A DNA stretch of 64,000 nucleotides from Nisaea sp. (lineage in GTDB: Bacteria; Pseudomonadota; Alphaproteobacteria; Thalassobaculales; Thalassobaculaceae). Position 1 is the first letter of the stretch, and each line of letters starts with the position of its first letter. A program made the translations under genes and the position numbers. Shown piece after piece: positions 53,976 to 61,200 of the stretch. A model generated the notes under the pieces. That model saw nothing but the letters and a program-made list of their open reading frames with translations. It did not search any database and had not been told where the DNA came from. The stretch lies in NCBI RefSeq assembly GCF_034670185.1, contig NZ_JAXMNY010000004.1, positions 512,780-576,779 of the forward strand. Reading direction: 5' to 3'.

Positions 53976-55376
53976 ATGACGAGCGAAAGCACACCGCCAA
54001 GTTCCGAGCTGCCAAGTTCCGAGCCGCCGCCGGGCAAAGAGTCATCCGGCGCGCTCAAGCTGTTTCTGGAGAGCCCGCGCAGTTACGCGCTGGTGGTGCC
54101 GACGGTCAATGCCTGTGTCGCGGCCACCGGGCTGTTCATTCCATGGTTCATGGAGCCGGTCTCGTTCGGCCAGTTTATCCTGATCTCTACCTTCGTGCAG
54201 TATCTCTGGCTGCTCGATCTTGGGACATCGCAGCTCATCACCCGGACGTCCGCGCGGATGAAACAGGCCGGCCTCAACAGCCCGGCCGGCGTCCGGGTTC
54301 AGGGCATTCTCTGGACCCGTTTCTATCTTGCGGTCATTGCCACCGTGACGGCTCTCGCGCTTGCCTATGCGTTTCGGGATTCCTTCAAGGTGCCGCTGCC
54401 CATGCCAGCGACCCTGCTCGCGATTCTGGCCGGCGGCACGCAGTTTATCCTGATGGGACATCTGGCTCTTTACCGTGGGCTCTCGACCTACGGGCTGTTC
54501 ACCACGAACAATTCGATCGTGCAGGTCGGATTGACGGCACCGCGGGTGCTTGGCCTCTATTTCGGGGGGCTTTCCGGTTGCTTCGCGGTTCTCATCCTCT
54601 GGTTCGGTGGCGTTGCCGCCAGCATGCTGCGCCGGGACCCGCCGAGCATCCGGTATCATCCCAGTCTGGACCGCATGCGCCGGACTGTGGCGGCGGCATT
54701 CCCGCTGTTCGTATCGGTCTCGCTCTGGAGCGTTTTCATGATGGCGAATCGCTGGTTCGTCGCGGATCTCGCCGATCCAGAGACCTACGGGCAATTCTCT
54801 TTCGCGGCGGCGGTGCTCGGCCTTTATGCCGGAACCTTCGGGACCATTGCGCAGGCCTATTACCCGAAACTATCGGCCGAAGCCTATGCGGCTGAGCCCT
54901 TTGCCCTGTCGCGCCGGGTGGTTGGCGATGCGCTGAAACTGGCGGCGGTTATTTCGGTGCTTTCCACCATCGGCGTGATGCTGGTCAAGCTTGTTGTGCC
55001 CTTCGTTTACGTGGCCTATGCGGCAGCGGTTCCGGCCCTGAAGATCTTCCTGGTCGCGGGGATTCCGATGATCAGCGCCTCGTGGCTGATGCCAATCGCC
55101 ATGTCGGCACGAACCCGGCCGATTCGGGAAATTGTGGCCGTCTATTTTCTGGCCATTGGCACGCTCTGGGCCGGAACCGTCATTGGATTTCGTGAGGCCG
55201 GACTCGAAGGCGTCGGGATCGGTGTGATCGTTGCTTCATTTGTCATGCTGGGCGGCCAGTCGGTGCTGCTCAGGCGCAGCCGCGTTTTGTCGATCAGGGA
55301 CTCGGCCAGGCTGGTTTTGAGTGTGTTACTGCTAAGCGGGAGCGTGGCGCTGATCAGCCTTTATGTAGCGCCATGA
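53976..55376 (+). CDS. Polysaccharide flippase (Wzx/MurJ-type MOP superfamily)
   Basis: 466-residue membrane protein with 12-14 hydrophobic helices and the polysaccharide transporter pattern (SYALVVPTVNACVAATGLFI, QLITRTSARMKQAGLNS and AQAYYPKLSAEAYAAEPF). It would flip the lipid-linked repeat unit to the periplasm before polymerisation. The N-terminal 25 residues are Ser/Pro/Glu-rich, from a short 15-bp tandem repeat at 53997-54026. GGAG precedes the ATG. The start is only 35 bp from the divergent unassigned gene start, so the promoters must overlap coding sequence. Its stop is 13 bases from the converging RTX gene. Confidence 0.85.
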   Translation: MTSESTPPSSELPSSEPPPGKESSGALKLFLESPRSYALVVPTVNACVAATGLFIPWFMEPVSFGQFILISTFVQYLWLLDLGTSQLITRTSARMKQAGLNSPAGVRVQGILWTRFYLAVIATVTALALAYAFRDSFKVPLPMPATLLAILAGGTQFILMGHLALYRGLSTYGLFTTNNSIVQVGLTAPRVLGLYFGGLSGCFAVLILWFGGVAASMLRRDPPSIRYHPSLDRMRRTVAAAFPLFVSVSLWSVFMMANRWFVADLADPETYGQFSFAAAVLGLYAGTFGTIAQAYYPKLSAEAYAAEPFALSRRVVGDALKLAAVISVLSTIGVMLVKLVVPFVYVAYAAAVPALKIFLVAGIPMISASWLMPIAMSARTRPIREIVAVYFLAIGTLWAGTVIGFREAGLEGVGIGVIVASFVMLGGQSVLLRRSRVLSIRDSARLVLSVLLLSGSVALISLYVAP

Positions 55377-55389
55377 TCGGGGGGAGCGA

Positions 55390-57969
55390 TCAGATCAGGT
55401 CGCTCCAGAGATTGCCGGTCAGCCCCGCGGTAACCACGTCGGGGCCGTCCATTTCCCAGATCGAGACCTGTCCGGTATTCGTATTCTCAAGCTGGATATC
55501 GGCCTTGCCGTCGCCCGAGAAATCCTCGGCCTCCCCGACCGTCCAGCCATCCTGTAGCGAGCCGGCGAAGGTTTTCTTTGCGGTGGCGCCGGCTTCCATT
55601 TCCCAGACCGAGACCGCCGTCTCGTTGTCGCTCACCAGCAGGTCGCTCGAGCCGTCCCCATTGAAATCGGCGATTTGCTTGATATCCCATCCCGCGCCGA
55701 GATGCCCTGAATAGGTCTTCGCGGTTGCCGTGCCGCCGTCCATTTCCCAGACCGAGACCGCGTTGTCCGCGCTTCGGGTTAGAATGTCGGCTTTTCCGTC
55801 TCCGGTGAAATCCTCAACCGATTCGATCTTCCCGCCCGTACCGAGATTTCCGGTGTAGGATTTGCTGCTGGCGGTGCCGCCGTCCATCTCCCAGACGGAG
55901 ACGGCGCCGGTCTGGTTCTGGAACACGATGTCGCTCTTGTCGTCGGCATTGAAATCGACAACGGCCGCGACGCTCCAGTCCTGGGACATGTTCCCGGCAT
56001 AGGACTTGGTCATCGCTTCGCCACCGTCCATTTCCCAGACGGAGACGGCCCCGTCCTGGTTGCGGAACAGGATGTCGGCTGTGCCGTCTGCATTGAAGTC
56101 CGTGATGGCCTCAACAGTCCAGTCTGAGGTCATGGTTCCGAGATAGGCTTTTTCGGTTACCAGGCTTCCGTCCACGAGCCAGGCCGATACGCCCCCGTCC
56201 TGGTGCCGGAGCAGGATGTCCCGGCCGCCGTCGGCGTCGAAATCGGCCGTCCCGGAAATACTCCAGCCGTCGCCGAGATTGCCAGAAAAGCCCTTGTCGA
56301 CGACCAGCCCGTTATCCATTTCCCAGACCGAGACGACGCGGTTCGTGCTGTCGTAGATCATGATGTCGTCGTCGCTGTCTCCGTCGAAATCCGCAATGGT
56401 GTGGATTTGGAAATCGCCGACATTGCTGAGATTGCCGGCATAGCTCTTCGCCATCGGCGTGGCGCCGTCGAGTGTCCAGACAGAGACGTCGCCCTCTTCG
56501 GAAACGGTAGCCAGATCCTGCTTGCCGTCGGCGTTGAAATCGCCGGCGCCGGCTATCGACCAGTCCAGATGCTCGGGTTCGGTGGAGAAGGCAAGGGAGG
56601 TGCCGCCGCCCTCAGACGTCGCCGTGACTGATTTGAACTCGCCACCCAGGGTGAAGGAGGCGTCTTCCCTGCCGTTACCGTCCGAATCGATTGAGACCAG
56701 GGTATTGCCGCCATTGGCGGTCAGGGTGACGTTGTCCGCGGTGAAAGTGGCGCCCTTCACCAGGATCGACTCTCCGTCCGCGAGGTCGGCGACGACGTCG
56801 CCGTCGATCTCGCCCACGGTGCCCTCGAAACTGTCCTCGCCGGTGCCGCCCTGTAGCGTGTCTGCCCCGTCGCCGCCGCTCAGCGCGTCATTGCCGTCGC
56901 CGCCATCCAGGGTGTCGTCGCCGATGCCGCCATCCAGGATATCGTCATCGCCACCGCCGGAAAGCGTGTCGTTGCCGGCGTCGCCCTGCAACGTATCGCT
57001 ACCGAGACCGCCATCGAGGTGGTCGGCATCGCCACCGGCGACAAGGCTGTCGGCGCCGTCGGCCCCCAGCAGCGTATCGTCGCCGACGCCACCCCGCAGC
57101 GTGTCGTCGCCGAGACCGCCGTCGAGGCTGTCGGCGCCCTTGTCGCCATCGAGCAGGTCGTTGCCGTCGCCGCCGATCAGGCTGTCATTGTCATCCTCGC
57201 CGAATAGCTGATCGTTTCCGTCGCCACCATCCAGGCTGTCGGCTCCCCTGCCGCCATAAATCGTATCGTCGCCGGTTGCGCCTGACAGGGTGTCCGGGGC
57301 ATTGCCGCCTGACAGGCTGTCATCGCCGGCACTGCCCGCCACGCTCATCTGCAGGCCGGTGTCGCCGCCTGAAGGCGTTACCGTGACCGAGTTGAAACTT
57401 CCCTGAAGGGTGAAGCTGATATCCGCCGTGCCGTCACCGTTGGTATCGACGGCCACTGTCGTCACGCCTTTGTTTGTCGACAGGATGATATTGTCGGAGG
57501 TCAGGGTGAGGCCGGATAGCAAGACCGTTTCACCGTCCTCGAAATCGCTGAAATGATCGCCGTCCAGTTCATCCGCAGTGCCGCGGTACAGGTCGTTACC
57601 GGCCCCGCCGGCAAGCGTGTCTGCGCCGGCCCCGCCTTCGAGCGTATCGTCTCCGATGCCGCCGTCGAGCATGTCGACGTCGTCGCCCCCGAACAGAACG
57701 TCGTTGCCCTCGCCGCCGCTCACATCATCCCGGCCGGCATCGCCATACAGGAAATCGGCGCCGGCAAGTCCGGTGATCGTGTCGTTGCCGCCGAGACCAT
57801 AAATCGTGTCGTCGCCGGTATCGCCGACCAGGAGATCCTTACGTTTGGTGCCTGTGATAAACATGTTCTGAGCGATAGCCCTGTTGTTTCCGAACGGTGC
57901 GTACGTCGGAACACCGTCTTGTCCGTGTCGTTTGCCGCGGCTTCCGATGTTTTCGGAAGGGCGGGTCAT
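55390..57969 (-). CDS. RTX calcium-binding protein with C-terminal FG-GAP/VCBS-like repeats (complete)
   Basis: 859-residue protein without a Sec signal. Blocks of GGxGxDxLx nonapeptides at about 38-125 and 215-380 bind Ca2+ in a beta roll. Each block is followed by a ~75-90-residue module (about 127-210 and 382-465) with pattern TTV-D-G-A-F-L-G-F-SVT. Residues ~466-859 hold eight ~47-residue repeats, each with ADFNGDGKADIL and VSVWEMDGG cores, that should form a propeller or chain of FG-GAP-type calcium-binding blades. The C-terminus LTGNLWSDLI is almost identical to that of the neighbouring larger paralogue. GGAG lies 7 bases before the ATG. Type I secretion to the cell surface is likely, but no secretion genes are in the window. 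Confidence 0.88.
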   Translation of the reverse strand: MTRPSENIGSRGKRHGQDGVPTYAPFGNNRAIAQNMFITGTKRKDLLVGDTGDDTIYGLGGNDTITGLAGADFLYGDAGRDDVSGGEGNDVLFGGDDVDMLDGGIGDDTLEGGAGADTLAGGAGNDLYRGTADELDGDHFSDFEDGETVLLSGLTLTSDNIILSTNKGVTTVAVDTNGDGTADISFTLQGSFNSVTVTPSGGDTGLQMSVAGSAGDDSLSGGNAPDTLSGATGDDTIYGGRGADSLDGGDGNDQLFGEDDNDSLIGGDGNDLLDGDKGADSLDGGLGDDTLRGGVGDDTLLGADGADSLVAGGDADHLDGGLGSDTLQGDAGNDTLSGGGDDDILDGGIGDDTLDGGDGNDALSGGDGADTLQGGTGEDSFEGTVGEIDGDVVADLADGESILVKGATFTADNVTLTANGGNTLVSIDSDGNGREDASFTLGGEFKSVTATSEGGGTSLAFSTEPEHLDWSIAGAGDFNADGKQDLATVSEEGDVSVWTLDGATPMAKSYAGNLSNVGDFQIHTIADFDGDSDDDIMIYDSTNRVVSVWEMDNGLVVDKGFSGNLGDGWSISGTADFDADGGRDILLRHQDGGVSAWLVDGSLVTEKAYLGTMTSDWTVEAITDFNADGTADILFRNQDGAVSVWEMDGGEAMTKSYAGNMSQDWSVAAVVDFNADDKSDIVFQNQTGAVSVWEMDGGTASSKSYTGNLGTGGKIESVEDFTGDGKADILTRSADNAVSVWEMDGGTATAKTYSGHLGAGWDIKQIADFNGDGSSDLLVSDNETAVSVWEMEAGATAKKTFAGSLQDGWTVGEAEDFSGDGKADIQLENTNTGQVSIWEMDGPDVVTAGLTGNLWSDLI

Positions 57970-58265
57970 TCACACTCCGGTTCGGGTCTCCCGTGAGATC
58001 CGGCTGACGCAGTGTCAATCTGTGGTTATGTAAGCAATGTGCGGATAATTACGATAAAATTTAATATGTTTGGTCTGGGCACACCTCTAGTTTCCCGTCC
58101 GGTATCGTGAGACCATAGGTAAGATGTTTTAATATTTGGTTATTTTCGCGCGCGGTCACGGTTTTTCGCGGATAGAAGCAACGATCTGCCGCCGTCCGGC
58201 CGGTGACATGAGGGAAGGAAACGGGCACAGAGAGAGGCGGGGCCCTGTGGGCCCCGCTGCGTGGA
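57970..58265. other. Intergenic region between the two RTX genes, upper part AT-rich
   Basis: No gene is seen. It must hold the promoter of the 859-residue RTX gene (transcribed leftward): bases 58020-58140 contain AT-rich elements such as TAATTACGATAAAATTTAAT near 58047. The right end holds the hairpin of the larger RTX gene at 58237-58257. The two RTX genes are therefore probably separate transcripts. Confidence 0.5.
58237..58257 (-). terminator. Hairpin terminator after the large RTX gene
   Basis: GCGGGGCCC (58237-58245) and GGGCCCCGC (58249-58257) form a perfect 9-bp stem with a 3-base loop, 8 bases past the stop on the minus strand, followed there by TCTCTCTGTG. The stem is strong but the T tract is interrupted. 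Confidence 0.65.
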
Positions 58266-61200
58266 TCAAATCAGATCGTTCCAGAGATTGCCGGTCAAGC
58301 CCGCAACCACGACGTCGGCGCCGTCCATTTCCCAGATCGAAACCTGGCCGGTTTCGGTATTCTGCAGCTGGATATCCGCGGTGCCGTCGCCGTTGAAGTC
58401 TGCAACCTCACCGATTTCCCAGTTCTCCTGGAGCTTTCCGACATAGGATTTCGAGGAAGCACCGCCGGCATCCATTTCCCAGAGGGAAACGATACCATCC
58501 GCGCTCGCCGTCAGCAGATCTTGCGAGCCGTCGCCATTGAAGTCGGCGATTTTCTCGATTTCCCAGCCTTCGCCGAGCTTCCCGACATATGTCCGGGCCG
58601 TGACGGTGCCGCCGTCCATTTCCCAAACCGAGACCGCGCCGTCGGCGCTCTTGGTCAGGACGTCGGCCTTGCCGTCGCCGGTGAAATCCTCGACCGCCTC
58701 GACTTTCCAGCCCGCGCCGAGCTTGCCGGCGAAGCTCTTGCTGCTCGCGACGCCGCCGTTCATCTCCCATATGGAGACGGAACCGTCGTTCTTGACGGCC
58801 ATGATGTCCTGTTTGCCGTCGCCGTCGAAATCCGCGACCGCGCTGATATCCCAGTTGCTGTCCAGAGTCCCGGCATAGCTCTTGTTGCTCGCAGTACCGC
58901 CGTCCATCTCCCAGACCGAGACCGCACCATCCGAATTACGAGCCAGGATGTCGGATTTTCCGTCGCCATTGAAATCGGCGAGCGATTCGACTGTCCAGTC
59001 CGAAGACATTTGCCCCGCATAAGAGCGATTGGTGACGGTGCCGCCGTCCATCTGCCAGATCGAGACCGCGCCATCCTGGCCCCGGAGCAGAATATCCAGC
59101 CCGCCATCGCCGTCGAAATCAGCAGTGCCGGTGATTTCCCAACCGGGCTGGAGACGGCCCGAGAACACTTTCGCGTCGGCCGTGGTGCCGTTCATCTCCC
59201 AGACAGATATGGCGCCGTCGGTGCCATGCAGCAGGATATCGTCGTCGCCGTCGCCGTCGAAATCCCCAACGGCTTTGATCGAGAAGTCACCGCCACGGTT
59301 GAGCGCACCGGTCAGGCCTTTCGCATCCGCCGTTGCGCCGTCGAGGGTCCAGACCGACACATTACTCTTGTTCGAGACCAGCAAGAGATCCTGTTTCCCG
59401 TCGCCGTCGAAATCGCCGGTGGCCTGTACCTTGAATCTCTCCTGGTTCGGGTCGATAGCCGGTTCCGTCGAGAAGGCGAGCGTCGTATCGCCCGATGCCG
59501 CCGAAGCGGTGACGGACTTGAACTCGCCGTCCAGCGTGAAGCTGGCATCCGCATTGCCGTCGCCGGTCGAATCGATGGCGACAGTGGTGACACCGTCTGC
59601 GAAGGTCAGCGTGACATTGTCACTGGAGAACTCCGCGCCCTTGATGAGCACGGCATCCCCATCCGTCAGGTCGCTGATCGTATCGCTGGAGAGATCGGAC
59701 CCGGTGCCCGCGAATGTATCGTTGCCCGCGCCGCCGGTCAGCATGTCGGCGCCGTCGCCGCCGAACATCAGGTCAGCACCGTTGCCGCCAACCAGAGTGT
59801 CGCTACCGAGGCCGCCGGAGAGGATATCGTTGCCGTCGCCCCCCGACAGGGTGTCGTTTCCGGCGCCACCGGACAGGGTATCGTTTCCGGCACCACCATC
59901 CAGCAGATCGTTTCCGGCGTCGCCGGAGAGTGCATCCGAGTTGGCCCCGCCGAAAATCAGGTCGTCGCCATCACCGCCAACAAGCGAATCTCTTCCGTCA
60001 CCGCCGGACAGCGTATCGTTACCGATACCGCCGAAGAGGGTGTCGTTGCCGATACCGCCCTTCAGTATATCTGCGCCTTCGCCGCCGGACAGGATGTCGT
60101 TGCCGTCGCCGCCATCCAGAGTGTCGTTGCCCGCATCGCCTACGAGTGAGTCGGCGCCAACTCCGCCGGAGAGCGCATCATTACCAGCGCTACCGGAGAG
60201 GGTGTCGTTTCCGGCACCGCCCTTCAGTACATCCGCGCCGTCGTCGCCGATCAGCAGGTCTGCGCCATCCGCGCCTGACAAGGTGTCATTGCCGAGGCCG
60301 CCGGAGAGGGTGTCGTTGCCGGTGCCGCCATCAAGCAGGTCGTTCCCGTCACCGCCATAGATCAGATCATCGCCGCCGAGGCCTCTGATCGTATCGTCGC
60401 CGATGGTACCGAGCAGGGTGTCGGCGTTCTCTGTCGGTACCGCTTCAGTGCTGAAGGTAAGCGTCGTGCGGCCGTCTGCCGTGCTCGCGGTGACGCTGAG
60501 GAAAGTGCCGGCGATGGTGAAGGCCGCATCCGCGGAGCCGTTGCCGTCCGCGTCGATTGTCACCGTGGTCTTGCCGTCGGCCTGTGACAGGCTGACTTTA
60601 TCGGCACCGAAGGAGGCATTGGCGATCACCAGATCGCCGGTCTCCGGATCGAAGCCGGTGATGCTGTCGCCATCGAGATCGGCAAGATCGCCGACAATGC
60701 TGTCCGCACCGGCGCCGCCGTCGATTGTGTCACTGCCGGAGCCGGCCGCGATTGAATCGTCGCCGCTGCCGCCGGAGATCAGGTCGTCGCCCGCGCCGCC
60801 GTCGATCGTCTCGGCATTGTCGCCGCCGGTGATCTGGTCGTTTCCGTCACCGCCGTCGATGCTGTCGGTGCCGCCGCCGCCGAAGATCGTGTCGTCGCCC
60901 GCGCCGCCGTCGATGGTTTCGGCTGTATCGCTGCCGGTGATGACATCATTGCCGTCGCCGCCGCTGACATTGTCCGCGCCGCCTTCATTGACAATTGTGT
61001 CGTCGCCGCTGCCGCCGAGCACCGTATCGACGCCGCTACCCGCGGTAATGACATCGTTGCCATCGCCGCCGTCGAGCAGATCGTTCGCGCCGCCACCGGA
61101 GAGCATATCGTCGCCCGCGCCGCCGCTGATGGTCTCGTCAGCATCGCTGCCGGAGATGGCGTCGTTTCCGTCACCGCCGTCAAGGCTGTCGGAGCCGCCG

